The notes under the pieces are model-generated. The model did no database searches, was not told where the DNA came from, and was given only the letters and a program-made list of their open reading frames with translations. Shown piece after piece: positions 7,544-14,931 of a DNA stretch of 27,888 bases. The number at the start of each line of letters is the position of its first letter. The stretch's first letter is position 1. Source of the DNA: Prevotella sp. UBA1104 (GTDB lineage Bacteria > Bacteroidota > Bacteroidia > Bacteroidales > Bacteroidaceae); contig DCBP01000037.1 of the NCBI GenBank assembly GCA_002314055.1, positions 4,282 through 32,169 on the forward strand, read 5' to 3'. The position numbers were made by a program, and so were the translations under genes.

Positions 7544-8848
7544 TTAATCAGTATTTTCTGTCAGTTGCTTCAAACTATCTATTCTATATGTCATAGCCCT
7601 TTTATGAGCAATAAGAGATTCGTTTTCAGCCATTGTTTCTACAGCTCTGCCTATACTACGTATACCGTCGTGGGATATTTCCTGAAAAGTAATCTTGCGG
7701 CAAAAGCTGTCGAGGTTTACACCGTTATATGCTGTGGCATAGCCATGGGTAGGCAGAGTGTGGTTTGTTCCGCTGGCATAGTCGCCGGCACTTTCGCAAG
7801 CATAATTGCCCAAGAAAACACTACCGGCATTAACGACCTTTTCGGCAAGTTTACGGCAGTTTCCTGTAGCGATAATCAAGTGCTCCGGAGCATAGACATT
7901 AGAAAGACGCATGCACTCATCCAAGTCATGAACGAGAACCGCCTTGCTGTTAGCAAGGGATTTGGCAGCAAAATCCTTCCTCGGTAATGTGGCAAGTTGA
8001 TTCTGCAACTCTTTCGAAACATTGGTTAAGATTTCCTTTGATGTTGTAATGAGTAGAGCCTGTGAGTCCGTGCCGTGTTCAGCCTGAGAGAGGAGGTCTG
8101 CAGCAATAAATGTGGCATTTGCCGTTTCATCAGCTATGACACAAACCTCCGATGGACCGGCAGGCATGTCGATGGCTGCATCATGAAGACTAACAGCCTG
8201 TTTCGCAGCCATGACGTATTGGTTGCCAGGACCGAAAATCTTATATACTTTAGGTACCGTTTCTGTGCCGTAAGCCATAGCCCCGATAGCCTGGACACCG
8301 CCGATTTTGTAGATCTGTGTAACTCCGGCAATACTGGCAGCAGCAAGGATAGCATTGTTTACCTTTCCGTCTTTTCCGGGAGGCGTACACAAAACAGTCT
8401 CCTTGCATCCGGCAATACGAGCAGGAGTGGCAAGCATCAAGACAGTAGAGAATAAAGGCGCCGTTCCGCCAGGAATGTATAGTCCGACTTTCTCTATTGC
8501 AATGCTCTTCTGCCAACATTCTATACCAGGCTGCGTCTCAACATGCACACCTTGAAATCGCTGAGCCTCATGAAATTTGTATATATTGTCGTGAGCAAGA
8601 CGGATGGCAGAAAGAAGCTCCGCATCTACATCCTTTATAGCTTCAGCTATCTCTTCGTCGCTGACACGCAGATCTTGAAGCTCCACATGGTCGAACTTCT
8701 GTTCGTATTCCCTAACTGCAGAGTCACCATTAGCCTTGATGTCTTCAAGTACAGAATTTACGGTACTGTAAAGGGAGGTAAGGTCTATTTGCGGACGAAC
8801 GGCAATCTTGTTCCAGTCCTTTACCTCCGGATATTCTATTATTTCCAT
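7544..8848 (-). CDS. hisD: Histidinol dehydrogenase
   Basis: HisD carries out the last two oxidations of histidine synthesis (histidinol to histidine, NAD-dependent, Zn-dependent). It is 434 residues from the ATG at 8848. A TTG three codons upstream (8857) is possible, but the ATG gives the expected N-terminus. Motifs in order are VGLYIPGGTA (121-130), FGPGNQYV (205-212), MPAGPSEV (228-235), the zinc ligands Q255 and H258 in LSQAEHGTDSQA, and the catalytic pair E322-H323 in YAPEHL. Only 12 bases separate it from hisG, so the two form one operon. No Shine-Dalgarno is seen, as is usual in this phylum. Confidence 0.97.
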   Translation of the reverse strand: MEIIEYPEVKDWNKIAVRPQIDLTSLYSTVNSVLEDIKANGDSAVREYEQKFDHVELQDLRVSDEEIAEAIKDVDAELLSAIRLAHDNIYKFHEAQRFQGVHVETQPGIECWQKSIAIEKVGLYIPGGTAPLFSTVLMLATPARIAGCKETVLCTPPGKDGKVNNAILAAASIAGVTQIYKIGGVQAIGAMAYGTETVPKVYKIFGPGNQYVMAAKQAVSLHDAAIDMPAGPSEVCVIADETANATFIAADLLSQAEHGTDSQALLITTSKEILTNVSKELQNQLATLPRKDFAAKSLANSKAVLVHDLDECMRLSNVYAPEHLIIATGNCRKLAEKVVNAGSVFLGNYACESAGDYASGTNHTLPTHGYATAYNGVNLDSFCRKITFQEISHDGIRSIGRAVETMAENESLIAHKRAMTYRIDSLKQLTENTD

Positions 8849-8860
8849 ATTTTGCAAGGT

Positions 8861-9715
8861 TTAAAGAATCATTTTCTCGATAGGTGTAACGAGAATGCCC
8901 TGAGCTCCGAGAGCTTTCAGCTTACCGATTATTTCCCAAAAGCATTTCTCATCAAGTACAGTATGCAAGGAGCACCAGTTTTTGTCGGCAAGAGGAATAA
9001 CAGTAGGACTTTTCAATCCTGGCAATACTTTAATTATCTCATCCATACTTGCCTTAGGTACGTTCATGCGCACATATTTCTTGTCTATTGCATTGCGCAC
9101 GGCTTCAAAGCGAAAAAGGAGCTGCTCAAGGATTGCTTTCTTCTCGTTGTCAAGATTTTTATTTGCTATAAGTAGAGCCTCACTTTTCATAACAGTCTCT
9201 ACCTCAACAAGATTATTGCTGACTAAAGTAGAACCGCTGCTAACAATATCAAATATAGCATCAGCAAGACCTATTCCTGGACTTATCTCCACACTACCGG
9301 TTATAATATGGATTTCGGCATCTTTGATGTTGTTTTCCAACAAATACTTGTCAAGGATATTAGGATAGGAAGTTGCTATCTTTTTACCGTCAAACCAATG
9401 TAGGCCATCATAGTTCTCGCCCTTGGGAATAGCAAGCGAGAGACGACACTTACTGAAACCTAGACGTTTAACGATTTCCGCCTCAGGACATCTTTCGCAA
9501 TATTCGTTTTCGCCGACGATACCAATATCTGCAACCCCTGTAGCAACACTCTGTGGAATGTCGTCATCGCGGAGATAAAGAATTTCTATAGGAAAATTTG
9601 ATGACTGGACTAATAGAGTACGTCGTTTTGCATTGATTTTTATGTCAGATTCTGCAAGGAGGTTCATCGTGTCATCAGAAAGTCTACCCTTTGACTGGAC
9701 TGCTATTCGTATCAT
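8861..9715 (-). CDS. hisG: ATP phosphoribosyltransferase (long form)
   Basis: HisG catalyses the first, committed step of histidine synthesis, ATP + PRPP to phosphoribosyl-ATP. I chose the ATG at 9715 (MIRIAVQSKGRLSDDTM), which matches the family N-terminus; a longer frame from a TTG at 9802 would run through the promoter. The result is 284 residues, the long form with a C-terminal regulatory ACT-like domain (about 210-284, ending in ALGAQGILVTPIEKMIL), so no HisZ partner is needed and feedback inhibition by histidine is expected. The PRPP site is seen in the AIFDIVSSGSTLVSNNL stretch. It is the first gene of the leftward operon. Confidence 0.96.
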   Translation of the reverse strand: MIRIAVQSKGRLSDDTMNLLAESDIKINAKRRTLLVQSSNFPIEILYLRDDDIPQSVATGVADIGIVGENEYCERCPEAEIVKRLGFSKCRLSLAIPKGENYDGLHWFDGKKIATSYPNILDKYLLENNIKDAEIHIITGSVEISPGIGLADAIFDIVSSGSTLVSNNLVEVETVMKSEALLIANKNLDNEKKAILEQLLFRFEAVRNAIDKKYVRMNVPKASMDEIIKVLPGLKSPTVIPLADKNWCSLHTVLDEKCFWEIIGKLKALGAQGILVTPIEKMIL

Positions 9716-9799
9716 AAGCTTATCTTTTAAAGTAAATAATTCTATACCTATTTCATTATTTGCCGACCCATATAATTGTCGATTTAATTTATATTCGGG

Positions 9800-9830
9800 C
9801 AAAATTAAATAAATTGCTTCTAATTTGCAA
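9800..9830 (-). promoter_or_regulatory. Promoter of the hisG operon
   Basis: On the minus strand, TTG (9830-9828), a 20-base spacer, then TAATTTTG (9807-9800) matches the Bacteroidota -33/-7 consensus TTTG-N19-21-TAnnTTTG well. Transcription would start near 9794, giving a leader of about 80 bases before the hisG ATG. I see no obvious leader-peptide attenuator in that leader. Confidence 0.65.
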
Positions 9831-9839
9831 GAAATGTTG

Positions 9840-9847
9840 TATCTTTG
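9840..9847 (+). promoter_or_regulatory. -7 box of the lytic transglycosylase gene
   Basis: TATCTTTG is an exact match to the Bacteroidota -7 box TAnnTTTG, 50 bases upstream of the ATG at 9898. No well-spaced -33 TTTG is present, so the call rests on the -7 box and its position. It lies back-to-back with the hisG promoter. Confidence 0.5.
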
Positions 9848-9897
9848 TATTTAATTTGAACAATTAATGTTGGACAAACAACTATAACTGGATATTT

Positions 9898-11130
9898 ATG
9901 CTCAATAAAATACATATTTTCATAGCTGCAATAGTCTTGGTCATTGCGACTTGCTCATGTGTTGGTGGCAAACGTGGAAATGATACAACACCATGGGGAG
10001 AAACGCTTAATGATACAGCAGAAAACACTTTTGGGGGCATCCTATCTATGGATGACATTATTGAAAATGGAGAAATGATAGTACTCACAATGAGTGGTCC
10101 AGAGACATACTTTGACTACCACGGACACGGAATGGGAACCCAATATCTGCTTTGTGAAAAGTTTGCACAGCATATTGGAGTTTCATTGCGGGTGGAAGTA
10201 TGTAAGGATACCACAGAGATGGTGGATAGACTGAAGAAAGGTGAAGCAGACCTTATCGCATTTATGATTCCGAAGAAAGAGGCAAAGGGACTGCGACTCT
10301 GTGGCGCCCGAATAGATTCTCTTGCCATGGGATGGGCTGTAAAAGAAGGCAATACGGAACTTGCAAAGGCTCTTGACAATTGGTACAAGCCCCAGATTAT
10401 GGCACAAGTGAAAAGTGAAGAAAAATATCTTTTTTCTGCGCAGAGCATAAAAAGACATGTTTATGCACCTTTCTTAGACAGAGCAAGTGGAGTTATTTCA
10501 AAATACGATATTTTGTTTAGACGTTATGCACCAATGGCAAGATGGGATTGGAGACTGCTTGCTGCACAATGTTATCAGGAGTCTTGTTTCGACCCTAATG
10601 CAAAATCATGGGCTGGAGCTTGCGGATTGATGCAGATTATGCCGTCTACGGCAGACCACCTCGGACTTCCACATTCAGACTTGTTTAATCCAGAGCGAAG
10701 TATAGAGACTGCAGTTAGATATTTGGCTGAGCTAACAGCAAAATTCCGTGATGTTTCTTCAAATGCAGAAAGACAGAACTTTGTATTGGCAAGTTACAAC
10801 GGTGGTTATAATCATATAAAAGATGCTATGGCTCTAACGAGAAAATATGGGGGGAATCCGCACAGGTGGAGTCATGTCGCACCTTATGTTTTAAAATTGC
10901 AAAGCCCTGAATATTATAATGATCCGATAGTAAAAAACGGATATATGAGAGGTTCTGAAACAGTAGATTATGTAGACCGTATACGTCAGCGCTATGCACA
11001 GTATGGAGGTGCAAGATACAACGGACCGTCTGTTTCGGAAAGAGACTTTAACGAAGCACCACGACCATCATTATCACCAAGCGGAATGATGCCGAGAAGA
11101 GCTACAAAAAAATATAGATTCCATATCTGA
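9898..11130 (+). CDS. MltF-like membrane-bound lytic transglycosylase (lipoprotein)
   Basis: This enzyme would cleave peptidoglycan between MurNAc and GlcNAc, forming the 1,6-anhydro product, from the outer membrane. It is 410 residues. The N-terminus is a lipoprotein signal (hydrophobic core then IATCSC, lipid on C19 or C21). Residues about 57-125 look like lobe 1 of a family-3 solute-binding domain (VLTMSGPETYFDYHGHGMGT...GEADLIAFMIP). Residues about 196-380 are the SLT domain with catalytic E228 in AQCYQESCFDPNA, then GACGLMQIMPSTA and ASYNGGYNHI. Unlike MltF, the segment between lobe 1 and its C-terminal return (GWAVKEGNTELAKALDNWY) is only about 15-20 residues, so the second lobe seems to be missing. 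The tail is Pro/Ser/Arg-rich. Confidence 0.9.
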   Translation: MLNKIHIFIAAIVLVIATCSCVGGKRGNDTTPWGETLNDTAENTFGGILSMDDIIENGEMIVLTMSGPETYFDYHGHGMGTQYLLCEKFAQHIGVSLRVEVCKDTTEMVDRLKKGEADLIAFMIPKKEAKGLRLCGARIDSLAMGWAVKEGNTELAKALDNWYKPQIMAQVKSEEKYLFSAQSIKRHVYAPFLDRASGVISKYDILFRRYAPMARWDWRLLAAQCYQESCFDPNAKSWAGACGLMQIMPSTADHLGLPHSDLFNPERSIETAVRYLAELTAKFRDVSSNAERQNFVLASYNGGYNHIKDAMALTRKYGGNPHRWSHVAPYVLKLQSPEYYNDPIVKNGYMRGSETVDYVDRIRQRYAQYGGARYNGPSVSERDFNEAPRPSLSPSGMMPRRATKKYRFHI

Positions 11131-11153
11131 ATAGAAAATATTATACACAGATG

Positions 11154-11792
11154 TTATAATTTGCTCTTTTTTATATAGCGATCGAGAAGAATAAGACCCT
11201 TTTCCGTGCAGAAGCCACGTAACAGAACAACGAAGAAATTCAGGAAAATATCACGTAATGTATATTTGCGACTAAGAGTTTCTGCTACTTTCGACTCCAC
11301 GAAAGTATCACAAATATCCTGTATTATATTAAAGTTAATATGTGGAGCAAAAAAACCTCTCTCAACACATCTTCTTATAAACTCATACGAACTTTCTTGC
11401 TGACTTGCATGGTGCTGACGTAAGAACTCTTTGACTTTAGAATATTTGTCGAGATCATCAAAAAACAGAGGACTTATCGTGTCGAAATCAGCAAGCTTGT
11501 AACGGAAAAACGTTACCACAATATCTATCTCATTCTCTGCCGTCATGGCATAGTCTTGTATTCGTTTTGCAAAGTCGTCTTTATCCATTTTCACACACTC
11601 GAGAAGAAGGTCTTCCTTATTGTCGTAAAGCTCATAGAGAGTGCGCTTTGATATTGAAAGACGTGCAGCAATATCATCCATACGCACGGATTTTATCCCT
11701 TCGCGTTTAAACATATTGTCGGCTGTGCGAAGTATTTTCTCGCGAAGTTCCTGTCGGTGATATGAGATATTTGTATTGTTGTATTTATGCAT
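11154..11792 (-). CDS. TetR/AcrR-family transcriptional regulator
   Basis: 212 residues from the ATG at 11792; a TTG seven codons upstream was not chosen because it sits in the promoter. The N-terminal DNA-binding domain (about residues 14-65) has the TetR helix-turn-helix MDDIAARLSISKRTLYELYDNKEDLL (in part: IAARLSISKRTLYELY). The remaining helical part (about 66-212) is the ligand/dimer domain and shows no recognisable ligand signature. It is transcribed away from the malic enzyme gene, with 130 bases between the two starts. By family habit it may repress its own gene and perhaps its neighbour; that target is an inference. The stop codon is 23 bases from the convergent lytic transglycosylase. 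Confidence 0.9.
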   Translation of the reverse strand: MHKYNNTNISYHRQELREKILRTADNMFKREGIKSVRMDDIAARLSISKRTLYELYDNKEDLLLECVKMDKDDFAKRIQDYAMTAENEIDIVVTFFRYKLADFDTISPLFFDDLDKYSKVKEFLRQHHASQQESSYEFIRRCVERGFFAPHINFNIIQDICDTFVESKVAETLSRKYTLRDIFLNFFVVLLRGFCTEKGLILLDRYIKKSKL

Positions 11793-11794
11793 TA

Positions 11795-11818
11795 TTGTTA
11801 CAATTTGGTACAAAGTTA
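11795..11818 (-). promoter_or_regulatory. tetR-type gene promoter with a candidate operator
   Basis: On the minus strand TAACTTTG (11818-11811) matches the -7 box. Immediately downstream is the inverted repeat TTGTTACAA (11795-11803), which overlaps the expected transcription start and leader of the regulator gene, a usual place for an autoregulatory site. GTTACA also recurs at 11815-11820, in direct orientation. No matching -33 TTG was found. The operator role is an inference. Confidence 0.4.
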
Positions 11819-11838
11819 CAAACTTTTTTGATATTTTC

Positions 11839-11868
11839 TTTGTTTATCTATTAATTTTATTAATTTTG
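11839..11868 (+). promoter_or_regulatory. Promoter of the malic enzyme gene
   Basis: TTTG (11839-11842), an 18-base spacer, then TAATTTTG (11861-11868) matches the Bacteroidota consensus closely. The ATG of the malic enzyme is 54 bases further on. Confidence 0.6.
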
Positions 11869-11922
11869 CATCAGAAAACTACAGAAAAGAAATCTAAAAT
11901 CTATTATAATAACTCAAACATT

Positions 11923-14220
11923 ATGGTTAAGATAACAAAAGAAGCCGCACTGGCTTATCATGAAGGCTCAAGACCTGGAAAAATTGAGGTAAAGCCTACG
12001 AAAGCGTATTCTACACAAACAGACCTTAGTTTGGCTTACTCTCCAGGAGTGGCCTTCCCTTGCCTTGAAATTCAGGAAAAGCCTGATGATGCATATAAAT
12101 ATACAGATAAGGGGAATCTTGTTGCCGTAATAAGTAACGGAACAGCCGTACTGGGACTTGGTGACATCGGAGCGATGAGTGGAAAACCGGTTATGGAAGG
12201 CAAAGGACTTCTGTTTAAAATATATGGAGGTATCGATGTCTTTGATATTGAAATTGCGGAGAAAGACCCGGAGAAATTTTGTGAAACGGTAGAACGTATC
12301 GCTCCTACATTTGGCGGAATAAACCTTGAAGATATAAAGGCACCACAATGCTTCTATATCGAAGATAGACTGAAACGCACACTCGATATTCCTGTAATGC
12401 ATGATGACCAGCATGGTACAGCAATCATATCTGCTGCCGGTTTGAAAAATGCACTTGAAGTGAATGGCAAAGATATTTCAAAAGTGAAAATCGTTGTTAA
12501 TGGTGCCGGTGCAGCCGCTATATCATGTACAAAGATGTATGTAGCATTAGGCGCACGAAAAGAGAATATCGTTATGCTCGATTCAAAGGGAGTAATAACA
12601 AGCGACAGGGAGAATCTTACAGAACAGAAGAAACTTTTTGCAACAGATCGCCGCGATGTACACAATCTGGAGGAGGCTATAAAGGGTGCTGATGTATTTG
12701 TAGGTCTTTCTAAAGGTAATGTGCTTACAAAGGATATGATTCGCTCTATGGCTGAACAGCCTATTGTTTTTGCCCTGGCGAACCCTGTGCCTGAGATTTC
12801 ATACGAAGATGCTATGGCAAGCCGTCCTGACGTTTTGATGAGTACCGGACGTTCGGACTATCCTAACCAGATTAACAACGTAATTGGTTTCCCATATATA
12901 TTCCGTGGAGCATTGGACGTACACGCTTCTGCAATCAACGAAGAAATGAAGCTCGCTGCAGTAAACGCTATTGCTGATTTGGCTAAGCAACCTGTTCCAG
13001 ATGTGGTAAACGATGTATATCATGTTAACAACCTCACTTTTGGTCCGCTTTACTTTATACCAAAACCTGTAGATCCACGTCTTATCACCGAGGTTTCGGC
13101 TGCTGTGGCAAAGGCGGCAATTGAAAGTGGAGTGGCTCGTACTACAATTACAGATTGGTCTGCATACAAGAACCGTCTGCGTGAGATGCTCGGACAAGAG
13201 ACAAAGCTAACACAGAAACTTTATGATACTGCAAGAAAGCACCCACAGAGAGTCGTATTTGCAGAAGGCTTGCATCCGTCTATGCTGAAAGCAGCAGTAC
13301 AAGCAAAAGCAGAGGGCATTTGCCAGCCTATATTACTTGGTAATGATGAGCGTATCGTGAAACTCGCCAAGGAACTCGACCTTAATCTTGACGGCATTGA
13401 AATCGTTAACTTGCGACATGACAACCAAAGTGAACGACGTGAGCGCTATGCTAAGATTATGGCAGAAAAGAGACAGAGAATGGGCTATACTTTTGAAGAG
13501 GCCAACGACAAGATGTTTGAGCGCAACTATTTTGGTATGATGATGGTTGAGACTGGTGAGGCGGACGCTTTTATAACCGGTCTGTATACAAAATATTCAA
13601 ATACTATAAAGGTTGCAAAAGAGGTAGTTGGAATTCAGCCAGGATACAAGCATTTTGCGACTATGCATATCCTTAATACCAGTAAGGGTGTATATTATAT
13701 AGCCGATACGCTTATCAACAGACATCCGGATAAAGATACACTCTTAGATGTTGCAAAACTTAGTGCTTCTACTGTCAGATTCTTTAACGAAGAGCCAAAG
13801 ATTGCAATGATAAGCTATTCAAACTTCGGCACCGATGATTGTGGCAGTCCGTTGCAAGTACATGAAACTGTAGCTGAGTTGCAGGAAGAATTCCCTGATT
13901 TGGCTATTGATGGAGAGATGCAGGTGAATTTTGCTCTTGACAAAGAACTGCGCGACTCTAAATATCCTTTCTCAAGACTTAAAGGCCAGGATGTCAACAC
14001 TCTTGTATTCCCTAACTTGAGTAGTGCAAATAATGCTTATAAGCTTTTGAAATGTCTTGATAAGGATGCTGAGATTATCGGCCCGATACAGATGGGACTT
14101 AATAAGCCAATACATTTTACAGACTTTGAGAGTTCTGTACGTGATATCGTAAATGTTACTGCGGTTGCCGTAATTGACGCTTATGTTCAGAAGATAAAAG
14201 ACAAAAAGAATCAAAAATAA
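11923..14220 (+). CDS. maeB: Malic enzyme with C-terminal phosphotransacetylase-like domain (MaeB type)
   Basis: This cytosolic enzyme oxidatively decarboxylates malate to pyruvate, in this family normally with NADP. I start it at the ATG at 11923 (MVKITKEAALAYHEGSRPGK), giving 765 residues as expected for MaeB; a longer open frame runs back through the promoter and is not used. Residues about 15-390 are the malic domains: catalytic Y39 in LAYSPGVAFPC, the GLLFKIYGGIDVFDIEI lysine segment, metal ligands in NLEDIKAPQCFYIE, HDDQHGTAI, and the Rossmann stretch IVVNGAGAAAIS. Residues about 430-765 form a phosphotransacetylase-like domain starting near LYDTARKHPQRVVFAEG; in MaeB this part is regulatory, usually acetyl-CoA responsive. 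A TetR-type gene is divergent. Confidence 0.95.
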   Translation: MVKITKEAALAYHEGSRPGKIEVKPTKAYSTQTDLSLAYSPGVAFPCLEIQEKPDDAYKYTDKGNLVAVISNGTAVLGLGDIGAMSGKPVMEGKGLLFKIYGGIDVFDIEIAEKDPEKFCETVERIAPTFGGINLEDIKAPQCFYIEDRLKRTLDIPVMHDDQHGTAIISAAGLKNALEVNGKDISKVKIVVNGAGAAAISCTKMYVALGARKENIVMLDSKGVITSDRENLTEQKKLFATDRRDVHNLEEAIKGADVFVGLSKGNVLTKDMIRSMAEQPIVFALANPVPEISYEDAMASRPDVLMSTGRSDYPNQINNVIGFPYIFRGALDVHASAINEEMKLAAVNAIADLAKQPVPDVVNDVYHVNNLTFGPLYFIPKPVDPRLITEVSAAVAKAAIESGVARTTITDWSAYKNRLREMLGQETKLTQKLYDTARKHPQRVVFAEGLHPSMLKAAVQAKAEGICQPILLGNDERIVKLAKELDLNLDGIEIVNLRHDNQSERRERYAKIMAEKRQRMGYTFEEANDKMFERNYFGMMMVETGEADAFITGLYTKYSNTIKVAKEVVGIQPGYKHFATMHILNTSKGVYYIADTLINRHPDKDTLLDVAKLSASTVRFFNEEPKIAMISYSNFGTDDCGSPLQVHETVAELQEEFPDLAIDGEMQVNFALDKELRDSKYPFSRLKGQDVNTLVFPNLSSANNAYKLLKCLDKDAEIIGPIQMGLNKPIHFTDFESSVRDIVNVTAVAVIDAYVQKIKDKKNQK

Positions 14221-14247
14221 ATTGCGGTTTGTAATCGTATAACTTGT

Positions 14248-14297
14248 AATATCCATGTTGCTCATACTTGAACAGAGTAACATGGATATTTTGTTAT
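14248..14297 (+). terminator. Hairpin downstream of maeB
   Basis: AATATCCATGTT (14248-14259) and AACATGGATATT (14279-14290) are perfect 12-base complements, extended inward by four more pairs including one G-T. The following TTGTTATT stretch is a weak T-tract, so the element is either a terminator or a 3'-end stabilising hairpin. Confidence 0.6.
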
Positions 14298-14362
14298 TAC
14301 TCTTTAGGACCTTCTTTAAATTCTTTAACGTCTGCCAGAAATGAAAGTTTCGTAAATATTTT

Positions 14363-14390
14363 TTTGTGTAATTTTTTTGCATTACCTTTG
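14363..14390 (+). promoter_or_regulatory. Promoter of the AraC-type gene
   Basis: TTTG (14363-14366), a 16-base spacer, then TACCTTTG (14383-14390), an exact -7 box. The spacer is shorter than the usual 19-21. The leader carries a small TGGGC...GCCCA hairpin (14417-14432) just upstream of the ATG at 14449. Confidence 0.5.
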
Positions 14391-14448
14391 CATTAGTAAA
14401 ATGTATTGTAGCAGGATGGGCTAATATGCCCAATAATATTTAATAGGT

Positions 14449-14898
14449 ATGGCAAAGTATAATATTAGAGAAAAGAAAGAAAAGAATGTAACTTATCTCA
14501 ATCTCGTAAACCCGGAACTTATGGATATTCTGATGAACAGAATCGTTGAATATATCGGGAATAAGAAAATGTACAAGGAAAAGACTTATTCAGCCAAGCG
14601 TTTGGCTATTGACATAGGTACAAATACGAGATATGTATCAGCAGTGCTTAATGTACGATTTGGTATGAATTATACTTCTTTCGTAAATAGATACAGAGTG
14701 TCTGAGGCTATGCTCTTGCTGAAAGACGAAAAATATAAAGCACTGACAATGGAAGACATTAGCAGCATGGTTGGCTTTGCCAATAGGCAATCTTTTTATG
14801 CTGCCTTCTATAGATTTGAAGGCATTACTCCACGACAATATAAATTTTCAGATACTCCAAAGTCTGAGAAAATGCTCGTGCCAAAGCCTATAGGATAG
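14449..14898 (+). CDS. Stand-alone AraC-type DNA-binding protein
   Basis: A 149-residue protein that is almost entirely an AraC/XylS DNA-binding domain. The first helix-turn-helix is in YSAKRLAIDIGTNTRYVSAV (about 47-66). The second is in LTMEDISSMVGFANRQSFYA, followed by the family-typical AFYRFEGITPRQYK (about 99-132). The first 25 residues are Lys-rich, and no ligand-binding or membrane domain is present. It could bind DNA constitutively, or answer to abundance rather than a small ligand. It lies 33 bases upstream of the dipeptidyl peptidase gene and may be co-transcribed with it. Targets are unknown. Confidence 0.85.
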   Translation: MAKYNIREKKEKNVTYLNLVNPELMDILMNRIVEYIGNKKMYKEKTYSAKRLAIDIGTNTRYVSAVLNVRFGMNYTSFVNRYRVSEAMLLLKDEKYKALTMEDISSMVGFANRQSFYAAFYRFEGITPRQYKFSDTPKSEKMLVPKPIG

Positions 14899-14931
14899 AA
14901 TTTGTTAGAATCGACTTAACTTTTTATTTAT

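Noticed and set aside
8543..9175. 210-codon open frame opposite hisD and hisG
   Set aside because: It crosses the boundary of two certain genes on the other strand and shows no recognisable domain.
9716..9802. N-terminal extension of hisG from a TTG
   Set aside because: It runs across the -7 box of the hisG promoter, and MIRIAVQSKGRL is the family N-terminus.
11140..11160. ATTATA...TATAAT hairpin between the convergent transglycosylase and TetR genes
   Set aside because: The stem is six A/T pairs only and overlaps the regulator's stop codon; too weak to call a terminator.
11776..11922. Extended start for the malic enzyme
   Set aside because: The extension covers both divergent promoters and encodes an AT-driven hydrophobic stretch; MaeB begins at the ATG 11923.
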